A DNA stretch of 38,712 bases. Origin: Clostridia bacterium (lineage in GTDB: Bacteria > Bacillota_A > Clostridia > Christensenellales > Aristaeellaceae). Within the stretch, counting starts at the first letter, position 1; each line of letters opens with the position of its first letter. This document shows, one piece after another, positions 1-7,166 of this stretch. Under the pieces are notes generated by a model, which ran no database searches, had not been told where the DNA came from, and saw nothing but the letters and a program-made list of their open reading frames with translations. A program made the position numbers and the translations under genes. The stretch lies in contig JAGBBE010000035.1 in NCBI GenBank assembly GCA_017938645.1, positions 1-38,712 of the forward strand. Reading direction: 5' to 3'.

Positions 1-40
1 TATATGTTAAGAGGCGAATGCTCGGAAGGCTCGAAATTGG

Positions 41-64
41 ACTCATGACACAACTCATGACACA
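41..64. repeat. Tandem direct repeat of a 12-mer (ACTCATGACACA x2)
   Basis: ACTCATGACACA occurs twice head to tail with no mismatch and no spacer. It lies about 50 bases left of a tRNA 3'-end fragment. Short direct repeats in this position are typical of arm-type binding sites for tyrosine integrases next to an attachment site; that role is inferred. The repeat also reads in frame as Leu-Met-Thr-Gln twice. Confidence 0.6.
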
Positions 65-111
65 GGATTTTGCAAACCCTTATAAATCAAGGGGTTTGAG
101 GCTTGTGGTAA

Positions 112-138
112 GAGGTTCAAGTCCTGTTTCCCGCACCA
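112..138 (+). other. tRNA 3'-end fragment (T-loop, acceptor 3' strand and CCA), probable attachment-site scar
   Basis: The sequence contains a T-loop (GGTTCAAGTCC), a 3' acceptor strand TTCCCGC, a discriminator A and an encoded CCA, and a terminator follows at once. The matching 5' acceptor strand (GCGGGAA) is not found in the 111 bases to the left, so this is not a complete tRNA. The T-stem has a G-G mismatch, as expected if the left half came from elsewhere. TTCAAGT with TTCCCGCACCA resembles Leu tRNAs, but the isotype is uncertain. The most likely reading is an att site, left where an element integrated into the 3' end of a tRNA gene. Confidence 0.55.
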
Positions 139-165
139 AACCGGACGATTAATCGTCCGGTTTTT
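138..165 (+). terminator. Rho-independent terminator after the tRNA fragment
   Basis: A perfect palindrome (AAACCGGACGATT and its complement, meeting without a spacer) is followed by TTTTTC. It would end transcription of the tRNA or of the element to the left, and it insulates the proC promoter. Confidence 0.85.
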
Positions 166-231
166 CTATTATTATGATGCTGATCTGAGGGAAAAACGAG
201 GCAAGAGAAACGTCATGTTCAAACGAAAGCA

Positions 232-260
232 TTGACGCATCAGCCGGAATCCGATAGAAT
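232..260 (+). promoter_or_regulatory. Sigma-A promoter of the proC operon
   Basis: TTGACG at 232-237 and TAGAAT at 255-260 are separated by 17 bp. The likely transcription start is near 267, giving a leader of about 27 nt. Confidence 0.7.
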
Positions 261-293
261 ACCTAATAGAGAATAGAGAAGGGATGAGGAGCG

Positions 294-1091
294 ATGAAGA
301 TCGGTTTTATTGGTGCTGGTAATATGGGATCTGCAATTATCAGAGGAATGATCAAGTCTGGTAAAGCCCAGGCCAAGGATATTTACATCAGCAGAAAGAG
401 ACCTGAACTCAGCGGAGAGTTTGATGCCATGGGTATTCATACACTCCGCAGCAATGCTGAACTGGCTGCTTCTTGTGACTGTATTGTTCTGGCCATCAAA
501 CCCGTATATACAGCCGGAGTGCTAAAAGAAATCTATGACAGCGTAGGCGGCAAATTTGTCATCTCGATTGTAGCAAGCTGGACATATGACATGCTGGCGG
601 CTGCACTGCCGAAGAGCACAAGATTTGTTCGTGTGATGCCGAATACGCCGCTTACAGTAGGAGAGGGAATGAGCCTGATCAGCAGCAGATGTTCGTGTTC
701 AGAGGATGAATTTGCGTTTGCACGGTCTGTCTTTGAGTGTGCCGGTAAAGTGGCTGTTGTAGAGGATCATGTTTATACCGCGGCATCCGGCATCAGCGGA
801 TGCGGACCTGCGTTTGTGTATCAGTTTATCGAGGCGCTGGCAGATGGCGGAGTGAGATACGGCGTGCCCAGAGCAGTTGCCTATGAGTTGGCTGCGCAGA
901 CACTTATTGGTGCTGCAAAAATGGTGGCTGAAACTGGAGATCATCCGGGAAAGCTGAAAGATGCGGTGTGTTCTCCGGGCGGTACAACGATTGAGGGAAT
1001 CTATGCGCTTGAAAAAGGCGGCTTGCGGGCCACTGTGATGGATGCAGTAGGTGCAACTGTCATAAAGACTGAGCAGCTCTCAAGAAAGTGA
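294..1091 (+). CDS. proC: Pyrroline-5-carboxylate reductase
   Basis: ProC reduces 1-pyrroline-5-carboxylate to L-proline with NAD(P)H, the last step of proline biosynthesis, in the cytosol. The 265-residue protein is of normal family length. It begins with a Rossmann beta-strand and a GAGNMG dinucleotide-binding loop (residues 7-12). It carries the family's MPNTP motif in the middle and the C-terminal P5CR signature region (SPGGTTIEG, then a Gly/Ala-rich helix). The ATG is preceded by GAGGAG at good spacing and by a clear sigma-A promoter. It is the first gene of a plus-strand unit with rnhA 26 bp downstream; the two have no known functional link. Identity is secure. Confidence 0.96.
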   Translation: MKIGFIGAGNMGSAIIRGMIKSGKAQAKDIYISRKRPELSGEFDAMGIHTLRSNAELAASCDCIVLAIKPVYTAGVLKEIYDSVGGKFVISIVASWTYDMLAAALPKSTRFVRVMPNTPLTVGEGMSLISSRCSCSEDEFAFARSVFECAGKVAVVEDHVYTAASGISGCGPAFVYQFIEALADGGVRYGVPRAVAYELAAQTLIGAAKMVAETGDHPGKLKDAVCSPGGTTIEGIYALEKGGLRATVMDAVGATVIKTEQLSRK

Positions 1092-1117
1092 ATTAATATA
1101 TAACAAGGAGACTGCAA

Positions 1118-1558
1118 GTGAAGGATATACAGATGTATACCGATGGCGCATGTTCGGGGAATCCTGGGCCTGGCGGCTGGGGTACTGTTTTGATATTTGG
1201 TGACTATATCAGGGAGTTTTCGGGCTATATGCCGGAAACAACGAACAACCGAATGGAGCTGTTTGCGGCTGTACAGGGATTTACGGCGCTGAAACAGCCG
1301 TGTAATGTGACGCTGTATTCAGACTCTGCGTATCTGGTTAATGCATTTACACAAAACTGGATTGAAGGCTGGAAGCGTAATGGATGGAAAACCGCATCGA
1401 AAAAACCGGTAGAGAATCAGGATTTATGGAAATGGCTGCTGACGGTTATGCAGCCGCATCACGTGACTATTGTAAAGGTTAAAGGCCACGCGGATAATCA
1501 GTGGAATAACCGGTGCGATGAGCTGGCGACAGGACAGATCCGATGCCATAGATCATGA
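1118..1558 (+). CDS. rnhA: Ribonuclease HI
   Basis: RNase HI cuts the RNA strand of RNA-DNA hybrids, removing R-loops and primers. The 146-residue protein has the full catalytic set: D9 (in YTDGACSGNPGPGG), E47 (NNRMEL), D69 (YSDSAYL) and D134, with the active-site-loop histidine H124 (KGHADN). The basic-protrusion region around residues 82-99 (WKRNGWKT) is present, as in Escherichia coli type HI. The start is a GTG with AAGGAG seven bases upstream; no ATG fits the conserved N-terminus better. It follows proC by 26 bp and is probably co-transcribed with it. Identity is secure. Confidence 0.96.
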   Translation: MKDIQMYTDGACSGNPGPGGWGTVLIFGDYIREFSGYMPETTNNRMELFAAVQGFTALKQPCNVTLYSDSAYLVNAFTQNWIEGWKRNGWKTASKKPVENQDLWKWLLTVMQPHHVTIVKVKGHADNQWNNRCDELATGQIRCHRS

Positions 1559-1646
1559 AAAGTACCGGATTTGATGGATGGGGAAGCAGATGTAAGACTG
1601 CGCAAAACACAGGTTTTACGAAGTCTACAAGCTAGAGGAGACGGAT

Positions 1647-2759
1647 ATGGCGAATAACTACCATACACAGGCCAGTCTAGATCGTTCTAAAAGGCTGCGT
1701 GCACTGCTGCGCGAGATGCCGGATGTTTGCTCGGATTATTTCCTTTCAATCGAGCAGCTGACGAGCCCGCTTACACGGCTGAGCTACGCCTATGATTTGA
1801 AGATATTCTTTCAGTATTTGTCCGATGAGCTTCCGAAGTTTTCTGGCAAACCCATTGTTGAGTTTACTGTCGAGGACCTTAGATGTGTCACGAAACAGGA
1901 TCTGGAACGATATGCCAGATACCTCTCGCTTTATGTCAAGAATGAAACGCTTGAAGATGGTCAGATTGATTCGAAAGAAATGACGAATCATGAATATGGC
2001 ATCAAGCGGAAGTATGCATCACTTCGTGCTTTCTATAAATACCTGTTTGCCGAGGGCTTGGTTGAGAGCAACCTTGCCTCACTGATTCCGCTGCCAAAGC
2101 TGCATGAACGCGCTATTGTACGTTTGGATATTGATGAGGTTGCAAAAATTCTGGACATTGCGGAAACCGGAGATGCATTACCTAAGACATATAAAAAGTA
2201 CCATAATGTCACAAGAAAGCGCGATCTGGCGATGCTGTCTTTGTTTCTTGGTACAGGCATTCGTATCAGCGAATGCGTTGGTCTGAACATTGATGACTTT
2301 GATTTTGATCAGAATGCTTTTGTTGTTACGCGAAAAGGCGGCAAGGAAGTCATCCTGTACCTTTCTGACGAGGTCGCAGATGCATTAAAGCAATACCTTG
2401 AGGACAGGCTAAAGATTAGCGCGCTGCCAGGACATGAGGATGCTTTTTTTCTCTCGATACAGAACAGACGTATTTCGCAGAGGGCTGTCGAGAATATGGT
2501 CAAGAAATATGCTATGCTGGCAGCACCTCTTAAAAAGAAAATAAGCCCGCATAAGCTTAGAAGCACATACGGAACAAATCTGTATCGTGAGACCGGAGAT
2601 ATTTATTTGGTTGCTGATGTTCTGGGTCATAGCGACGTCAATACAACCAGACGGCATTATGCGGCTATTGCAGAAGATCATCGGAGAATTGCTGCGCAGA
2701 AGACGGTTCTTCGGGAAGAAAGCCAGGACCACAATTCCAGTAATAAAGAATCCCAATAA
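1647..2759 (+). CDS. Tyrosine site-specific recombinase, XerS/XerD-like
   Basis: This 370-residue tyrosine recombinase probably resolves chromosome dimers. An N-terminal SAM-like DNA-binding domain (about 15-145) precedes the catalytic domain (about 155-345). The whole catalytic set is visible: R206 (GTGIRISE), K230 (RKGGK), H302 and R305 (HKLR), H328 (LGHSD) and the nucleophile Y338 (RRHYA). At 370 residues it is longer than XerC/XerD (about 300). The extra segment before the first catalytic arginine (about 176-192) and the long N-terminus recall XerS of streptococci, which acts alone on a single dif-type site. SD AGAGGAG lies upstream of the ATG. An element integrase is less likely, because the gene sits in a housekeeping operon and away from the left-edge att scar. 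Confidence 0.8.
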   Translation: MANNYHTQASLDRSKRLRALLREMPDVCSDYFLSIEQLTSPLTRLSYAYDLKIFFQYLSDELPKFSGKPIVEFTVEDLRCVTKQDLERYARYLSLYVKNETLEDGQIDSKEMTNHEYGIKRKYASLRAFYKYLFAEGLVESNLASLIPLPKLHERAIVRLDIDEVAKILDIAETGDALPKTYKKYHNVTRKRDLAMLSLFLGTGIRISECVGLNIDDFDFDQNAFVVTRKGGKEVILYLSDEVADALKQYLEDRLKISALPGHEDAFFLSIQNRRISQRAVENMVKKYAMLAAPLKKKISPHKLRSTYGTNLYRETGDIYLVADVLGHSDVNTTRRHYAAIAEDHRRIAAQKTVLREESQDHNSSNKESQ

Positions 2760-2792
2760 AAAAGACAGGCTGTCTGTTCAGCCTGTCTTTAA
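2757..2792. terminator. Convergent terminator between the recombinase and the eight-Cys protein
   Basis: The 12-bp perfect stem AAAGACAGGCTG/CAGCCTGTCTTT has a 6-nt loop. The T-run is longer in the minus direction (seven T), so it ends the minus-strand gene best, and it overlaps that gene's stop codon. Confidence 0.85.
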
Positions 2793-2989
2793 TCATAAAG
2801 ATATTCAGCGGGATCCATATCTTCACGAATGATGCCATCAACTTTGATCGCGCGGTACTCAAGACCGCCATCAAGGCCGATACACTTACCGCAGTTGTCA
2901 CAAACCTTGGATGGATCAAGATCACAAAGATTGCATTCCCCGCACTCTATGCACTCACGATCGTACAGCACACACTGCTTGATTTGCAT
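2789..2989 (-). CDS. Small eight-cysteine protein, function unknown
   Basis: This 66-residue protein has eight cysteines (C6, 13, 16, 19, 22, 30, 33, 36) packed into its first half. The spacing CxxCxxCxxC then CxxCxxC suggests bound zinc or an iron-sulfur cluster. The second half is short and acidic and carries no cysteine. I recognise it only as a type of small conserved hypothetical protein seen in Clostridia. The ATG at 2989 is chosen because AAGGAGGGG lies just upstream, whereas the longer reading from 3055 has no ribosome binding site and would cover the promoter. It has its own promoter (3027-3055) divergent from lexA, with a LexA-box-like site between them, so SOS control is possible but unproven. 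Confidence 0.8.
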   Translation of the reverse strand: MQIKQCVLYDRECIECGECNLCDLDPSKVCDNCGKCIGLDGGLEYRAIKVDGIIREDMDPAEYLYD

Positions 2990-3026
2990 AATGAATGCCC
3001 CTCCTTCCGCGTTTATCGCTAAATGG

Positions 3027-3055
3027 ATTATACCACGAATCCTGTGATGCTTCAA
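3027..3055 (-). promoter_or_regulatory. Promoter of the eight-Cys gene
   Basis: On the minus strand, TTGAAG and TATAAT are 17 bp apart, and the -10 is extended (TGGTATAAT). Confidence 0.75.
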
Positions 3056-3067
3056 CTGAAATAGACG

Positions 3068-3081
3068 AGAACATGTGTTTG
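3068..3081 (+). promoter_or_regulatory. LexA (SOS) box-like operator
   Basis: AGAACATGTGTTTG matches the Gram-positive SOS consensus CGAACATATGTTCG at 10 of 14 positions, including GAACAT and the GTT half. It lies just upstream of the lexA -35 element and 13 bp beyond the -35 of the divergent gene, where LexA normally autoregulates. Confidence 0.65.
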
Positions 3082-3088
3082 TTTGTTC

Positions 3089-3118
3089 TTGCTAGTCCAT
3101 CAAGTGATATGGTATAAT
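3089..3118 (+). promoter_or_regulatory. lexA promoter
   Basis: An extended -10, TGGTATAAT, ends at 3118. A weaker -35, TTGCTA, lies 18 bp upstream (3089-3094). Confidence 0.7.
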
Positions 3119-3163
3119 ATGAATGTAATCAGTAAATCGTTGTATGCGAAAGGGTGTGCCTGA

Positions 3164-3799
3164 ATGAGTGCTCATAATGGTAAGCGTGGAGATACGCAGA
3201 ATAGGATTCTGGCTTACATACAATCTGAAATTGAGCAGCGCGGGTATGCTCCGTCTGTACGAGAAATCGGAGAGGCTGTTGGACTGAAGTCTACATCTAC
3301 TGTGCATGGGCATCTGATGCGGCTTGAGAAGAAAGGCTTGCTCCATCGTGATGCCATGAAGCCCAGAGCGATGGGTCTGGGGCAAACCTACAGACCTCAG
3401 CAAGAGGATGTGGCGGTACGAGATGACGTTCATGATATCCCGGTTGTTGGGCGCGTTGCAGCTGGATTGCCGATTCTTGCACTTGAGCAAGTGGAGGACG
3501 TTATTCCCCTGCCCTCTTCGCTTACTGGTGAAGGAGAGCATTTTATCCTTCGCGTTCGCGGGGACAGTATGATTGAAGCTGGCATTCTGAATAACGATTA
3601 TATTGTTGTTCGTCGTCAGCAAGAGGCCGAAAATGGTGAGATTGTTGTTGCAATGATTGACGATGAAGCGACTGTAAAGAGATTCTATCGTGATCACAAC
3701 GGCTTCCGTCTTCAGCCGGAGAATAGCGATATGCTGCCAATCTGGACAGACCATGTAGAGATACTTGGTAAAGTGGTGAGCCTGTTTCGAAGAATCTGA
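3164..3799 (+). CDS. lexA: SOS repressor LexA
   Basis: LexA represses SOS genes until RecA filaments trigger its self-cleavage. The 211-residue protein has a winged helix-turn-helix at about 10-70, with the recognition segment around SVREIGEAVGLKSTSTVHGHL. The S24 peptidase domain shows the Ala100-Gly101 cleavage site (GRVAAGLP), the nucleophile S135 (RGDSMIEAGI) and the general base K172 (EATVKRFY). The ATG has AAAGGG about ten bases upstream. Monocistronic: terminator-like hairpin at 3826-3852 follows. The LexA-box-like site overlapping its upstream region indicates autoregulation. recX, an SOS-linked gene in many bacteria, is elsewhere in the window (31777). Confidence 0.96.
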   Translation: MSAHNGKRGDTQNRILAYIQSEIEQRGYAPSVREIGEAVGLKSTSTVHGHLMRLEKKGLLHRDAMKPRAMGLGQTYRPQQEDVAVRDDVHDIPVVGRVAAGLPILALEQVEDVIPLPSSLTGEGEHFILRVRGDSMIEAGILNNDYIVVRRQQEAENGEIVVAMIDDEATVKRFYRDHNGFRLQPENSDMLPIWTDHVEILGKVVSLFRRI

Positions 3800-3821
3800 T
3801 GATGAATATTGATGATGATAC

Positions 3822-3853
3822 AAAAAAGCCGCCGGCATATAGCCGACGGCTTA
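3822..3853. terminator. Bidirectional terminator between lexA and the DUF1292 gene
   Basis: An 11-bp stem with one mismatch (AAGCCGCCGGC/GCCGACGGCTT) and an ATATA loop. Six T follow in the minus direction, so it is strongest for the minus-strand gene. Confidence 0.8.
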
Positions 3854-3866
3854 ATAGTTATGCAGA

Positions 3867-4163
3867 TTAGTCCTCGAAGTCGAACTCGTCGCCAGCCTGC
3901 TCCTTGAAGAGCTCGAAGACAGCCTGAAGAATCTCGTCGTCTTCAACGCCGATGTAGGTCACTTCGTCATCCTCATCAGCATTCTCATCCTCCATCACCT
4001 GAAGAATCACAACCTCGCCGTCGTCATCCTCGGTCGGGAGGAGAACGGCATACTCATTGCCCTCGTACTCGACAGAGGCGCAGAACTCAAACTCAACATC
4101 AACGCCATCCTCATCGGTCAGTACAATGATGTTATCATTCTCCATCATTTCCATATCATTCAT
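3867..4163 (-). CDS. DUF1292 family protein
   Basis: This 98-residue, very acidic protein matches the DUF1292 family, small conserved Bacillota proteins of unknown function often found near ruvX/alaS or other housekeeping genes. The fold pattern NIIVLTDEDG, VEYEGNEYAVL, VVILQVMED and a C-terminal helix around AVFELFKEQ are typical. More than a third of the residues are Asp or Glu. The ATG at 4163 has GAGGT eight bases upstream; the in-frame ATG further out has no good site. It has its own promoter (4216-4244), and an inverted repeat lies in its leader. The function cannot be inferred from this context. Confidence 0.88.
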   Translation of the reverse strand: MNDMEMMENDNIIVLTDEDGVDVEFEFCASVEYEGNEYAVLLPTEDDDGEVVILQVMEDENADEDDEVTYIGVEDDEILQAVFELFKEQAGDEFDFED

Positions 4164-4189
4164 GGCGGAATACCTCGCTTTCATCATAC

Positions 4190-4208
4190 GATACAGTATG
4201 GCTGTATC
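4190..4208. repeat. Inverted repeat in the DUF1292 leader
   Basis: GATACAG and CTGTATC are perfect complements around a 5-base centre. The repeat falls just downstream of the predicted -10 box, so it could be an operator or a leader hairpin. No regulator is identified. Confidence 0.4.
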
Positions 4209-4215
4209 TGTCTAT

Positions 4216-4244
4216 AGAATAACATAAAAGGTATCGCAGTGCAA
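4216..4244 (-). promoter_or_regulatory. Promoter of the DUF1292 gene
   Basis: On the minus strand, TTGCAC and TATTCT are 17 bp apart. Confidence 0.6.
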
Positions 4245-4292
4245 TCTCTTTTTTCATTTTTTTCCGCGATTCGGTCTGTTGATACACATATA

Positions 4293-4322
4293 TAAAAGCA
4301 GAAGAGATGGATCTCCTCTGCT
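4293..4322 (-). terminator. Terminator of the DEAD-box helicase gene
   Basis: On the minus strand an 11-bp stem (AGCAGAGGAGA/TCTCTTCTGCT, one G-T pair) is followed by TTTTAT, 20 bases past the stop codon. Confidence 0.8.
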
Positions 4323-4342
4323 TCTGATAACAACGAGTAGTG

Positions 4343-5536
4343 TCACGCATCCTGCAGGAAAGGCCGCATATCGTCCTTAAAGCAAAGCGTATCGAACTCA
4401 TCAAAGACAAGCGAAATCAGCGTGGTATGTGTATACTTCTGAATATCGTCCATACGGATGCTGTCTCTGAAACTGACGAAAGAGAAACTGACGCCAGCCT
4501 TTTTTGCGCGGCCGGTACGGCCAATCCTGTGGACGTAATACTCCTGCTTATCTGGCAGATCATAGTTAAAGACAGCCTCAACATCGTCGACGTCAATACC
4601 GCGAGCCGCAACGTCAGTAGCAACCAGAATCTCGAATTCGCCCTTCCGATAACCGGCCATAACCTTATCGCGCTGAGACTGGCGAACGTCTCCGTGCAGA
4701 CACTCTGCGCTGTATCCAGCTTTCTTAAGCCTTTCGCACAGCCTTGCAGTCATATCCTTCGTGTTGCAGAAGATCATGATGCGCTTGTACTGATCGGAAT
4801 CCAACAGATACAGCAGATGATCGTATTTTGTTTTTTGATCTGATTCGATCACATACTGCGTGATCTTCGGCTTATTTTCTGCTTCGGCATGAACAACGAT
4901 CTCGATAGGATCATGCTGATACTTCCAGGAGACAGTCATAACATCCTGATTAGTCGTTGCACTGAACATGACAAGCTGACGATTCGGATCTGCGCTCTCA
5001 ATGATTTTCTCGACGTCCTGAATAAAGCCCATCTTCAGCATCTCATCGGCTTCGTCAAGAACCATGGTGTGAACATAATTAAGCTTGATATTCCCCCGCT
5101 GCATATGGTCCAGCAGACGACCGGGTGTCGCAACGAGGATCTGCGGTTTGCGTTCCAGTGCACGAAGCTGCTTGATAAACGGCTGACCGCCGTAGATCAC
5201 AGCGATCTTCATCCCCTTAATGAAGTGTGCCAGATTTGTGAGTTCATCAGCAATCTGCTGTGCCAGTTCGCGCGTAGGTGCAAGAACGATCTCCTGGACA
5301 TTGGAATCGTCCAGATTCACATATTCCAGCATAGGAATGCCAAATCCAAGTGTTTTTCCTGTGCCGGTAGGCGCGATGGCGATGATGTCATGTCCATCCA
5401 TCATCAGGGGAATGCACTTTGTCTGTATAGCCGTAAGCGATGTGAAGCCCATCCAGTCAAAGGCGCGCACGACTTCATTGCTGATATCCATTTCAGCAAG
5501 CGGGTTCGCTTGCTGATTGATCATATTGCCACTCAA
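4343..5536 (-). CDS. DEAD-box ATP-dependent RNA helicase
   Basis: It unwinds or remodels short RNA duplexes, typically in ribosome assembly or RNA decay. All core motifs are present in the 397-residue protein: Q-motif around Q38, Walker A APTGTGKT (55-62), PTRELA (88-92), TPGR (137-140), DEAD (161-164), SAT (192-194), ARGID (311-315) and HRIGRTGR (336-343). It ends about 50 residues after the last motif, so it lacks the basic or RNA-recognition tails of DeaD/CshA and is a minimal core helicase. The start is a TTG with AGAGGA about 11 bases upstream; an ATG four codons later is the alternative. It is monocistronic, with its own promoter (5574-5602) and terminator. Confidence 0.93.
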   Translation of the reverse strand: MSGNMINQQANPLAEMDISNEVVRAFDWMGFTSLTAIQTKCIPLMMDGHDIIAIAPTGTGKTLGFGIPMLEYVNLDDSNVQEIVLAPTRELAQQIADELTNLAHFIKGMKIAVIYGGQPFIKQLRALERKPQILVATPGRLLDHMQRGNIKLNYVHTMVLDEADEMLKMGFIQDVEKIIESADPNRQLVMFSATTNQDVMTVSWKYQHDPIEIVVHAEAENKPKITQYVIESDQKTKYDHLLYLLDSDQYKRIMIFCNTKDMTARLCERLKKAGYSAECLHGDVRQSQRDKVMAGYRKGEFEILVATDVAARGIDVDDVEAVFNYDLPDKQEYYVHRIGRTGRAKKAGVSFSFVSFRDSIRMDDIQKYTHTTLISLVFDEFDTLCFKDDMRPFLQDA

Positions 5537-5573
5537 AATGATTCTGTTCCTCTCTATGTTTTATCACCACATC

Positions 5574-5602
5574 ATTGTATATCACTATGCGTCAGGATTC
5601 AA
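5574..5602 (-). promoter_or_regulatory. Promoter of the DEAD-box helicase gene
   Basis: On the minus strand, TTGAAT and TACAAT are 17 bp apart, in the gap after spoIVFB. I see no terminator between spoIVFB and this promoter. Confidence 0.65.
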
Positions 5603-5610
5603 GCATAAAG

Positions 5611-6519
5611 TCAGGATTTATCAGTAATTTCTCCTGTATTCCATAACGACACCGCGTGATTCTCTGAATCAACGGCGGCAACATCAGACATCTTGATGGA
5701 AGGATCCATAATCAATGCATGCAGCAGCATTGATTCACTGATCAGGCAGCTCCCCTGCTTCGCATCCTCAAGATAATACAGAGCGTACTGGTCATTCCTG
5801 AGATCAGGCAGCACTGATAGTGCGTCAGTGTCTGCGGATGCCTGATACAGTGCGATTCTTCGATGAGCCTTGCAGCAGGCTGCAGACCGCTCCTGGAGAA
5901 CGGCAAGTCTGCTTTCGTATAGAAGCGTTACCCTGCATCTTGATGCTGCAGCAATGATCCATCCGCCGACAATGAATGCGGAGAGATTGATAATGCCTTC
6001 TGTGAGCGCTGCAAACAAACCAAGAGATATAAGCGCAATGCCGACGCAAGCGCCGCTCAGAGCGAGTATTCTGCTTAAAAGCGTGATATCCAGAAAGCAG
6101 TATCCGATGCAGAAAGCCGCTCTGCCGCCATCCAATGGCAGAGCGGGCATCAGATTCAGGATCAGCATCGAGAGATTGGTTATGAGCAATTCATGAGTCC
6201 ATTGAAAACCAAGAAGGCGTGTTATCTGAGGTGCGGTAATGAAAAGAATTGCGGTGTAATTTGCGGCTGGTCCTGCAAGAGCAATCAATACACCTTGCAT
6301 TCCCTTTTTTGCGCACTGATTGCTGTCAAACTCAATTGCTCCGCCAAAGGGAGACAGCGAAATCAAAGCAATCCGTTCATGAAAGAGCAAGGATGTAAGC
6401 ACGTGGGCTGTTTCGTGTATGGCAAGAGCAGCGATTGCACATAGGCATTTTTGCCATGAACCAAGCAATGCAATCGTCAGAAAATACATGACAAGCCATG
6501 GAGAAACACGGAGTTTCAC
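5611..6519 (-). CDS. spoIVFB: M50 site-2 metalloprotease, SpoIVFB-like
   Basis: SpoIVFB is the intramembrane zinc protease that frees sigma-K from its pro-sequence in the mother cell during sporulation. The protein (302 residues) has the zinc motif HETAH (H35, E36, H39) inside a membrane segment and the distal aspartate in NLMPALPLDGG (D130). It has about six hydrophobic segments in the first 190 residues, followed by a soluble C-terminal domain (about 200-302) in the place of the ATP-binding CBS region of Bacillus SpoIVFB. Its ATG overlaps the stop of spoIVFA by four bases. The position behind spoIVFA and the mre cluster supports SpoIVFB over a general site-2 protease. Last gene of the shape operon. 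Confidence 0.85.
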   Translation of the reverse strand: MKLRVSPWLVMYFLTIALLGSWQKCLCAIAALAIHETAHVLTSLLFHERIALISLSPFGGAIEFDSNQCAKKGMQGVLIALAGPAANYTAILFITAPQITRLLGFQWTHELLITNLSMLILNLMPALPLDGGRAAFCIGYCFLDITLLSRILALSGACVGIALISLGLFAALTEGIINLSAFIVGGWIIAAASRCRVTLLYESRLAVLQERSAACCKAHRRIALYQASADTDALSVLPDLRNDQYALYYLEDAKQGSCLISESMLLHALIMDPSIKMSDVAAVDSENHAVSLWNTGEITDKS

Positions 6520-7157
6520 AGTATGACTTCCTCTCTGCCTGAAAAGAAAGGCTCTACAGACATTCCGTCTTTCCTGAGCTCATACGACGAGAAAACTGCC
6601 GTTTGGCCGACGGTTTCTCCCTTGTCAATGCGATCCCCCTCCTTGACGTTCAGGCGCTGTAAACCGCTGTAAATCGATTCATAGCCGTTACTATGAAGTA
6701 TACGGACGGTACTCTCCCCGTTTCGTTTCGATACAATGGACATGATCTCACCTGCTTCTGCGGATAGTGCATCATTGACGCCGTTGTATTCGATCCATGG
6801 TTCATCTGGCTTCCACATATGTGTGACGACTGCATCGATCGGATTGACGAGCGAAACAGCAGTATCGTTCTGCAGAAAGACCATTGCACTTTCCGGCAGG
6901 ATGTTGCTTACGAATTGAAGTCGTCCAAGTGTTTCATCATATTCGAATTCAGTGGTCAGCCGGCTCATAACAGTCAGCATCCTGTCCTTTCCGTTGATCG
7001 ATAACACGCTTACAGAAAGAATAAAAACAGCAAACAGAGCTAGGAAGAGTCTGTGTTGCTGCTTTTGCTTATTCTGATGATTTGCGTACTGGCTCCAGGA
7101 GAGCTTTCTCTGTGGAGTCATTTCTGCAACAATGATCCGGCAATTGTCTTCGCCCAT
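6516..7157 (-). CDS. spoIVFA: SpoIVFA-like membrane protein with degenerate M23 domain
   Basis: SpoIVFA anchors and holds SpoIVFB inactive until a forespore signal arrives. The 213-residue protein has a basic cytosolic N-terminus, one transmembrane helix (about 37-54) and a C-terminal LytM/M23-like beta domain (about 100-190). The M23 core is recognisable in the stretch around RILHSNGYESIY and VKEGDRIDKGETVG. Only one histidine (H155) remains and the HxH motif is missing, so it should have no peptidase activity, as in known SpoIVFA. The ATG is preceded by GGGAG, which lies in the 3' arm of a long-loop hairpin (7167-7200). A four-base overlap couples it to spoIVFB. Confidence 0.82.
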   Translation of the reverse strand: MGEDNCRIIVAEMTPQRKLSWSQYANHQNKQKQQHRLFLALFAVFILSVSVLSINGKDRMLTVMSRLTTEFEYDETLGRLQFVSNILPESAMVFLQNDTAVSLVNPIDAVVTHMWKPDEPWIEYNGVNDALSAEAGEIMSIVSKRNGESTVRILHSNGYESIYSGLQRLNVKEGDRIDKGETVGQTAVFSSYELRKDGMSVEPFFSGREEVIL

Positions 7158-7166
7158 TCTATCACT

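Noticed and set aside
74..138. Complete tRNA gene at the left edge
   Set aside because: The hairpin at 74-97 resembles an anticodon arm at first sight, but the loop gives no sensible anticodon, and there is no D-arm or 5' acceptor strand to pair with TTCCCGC.
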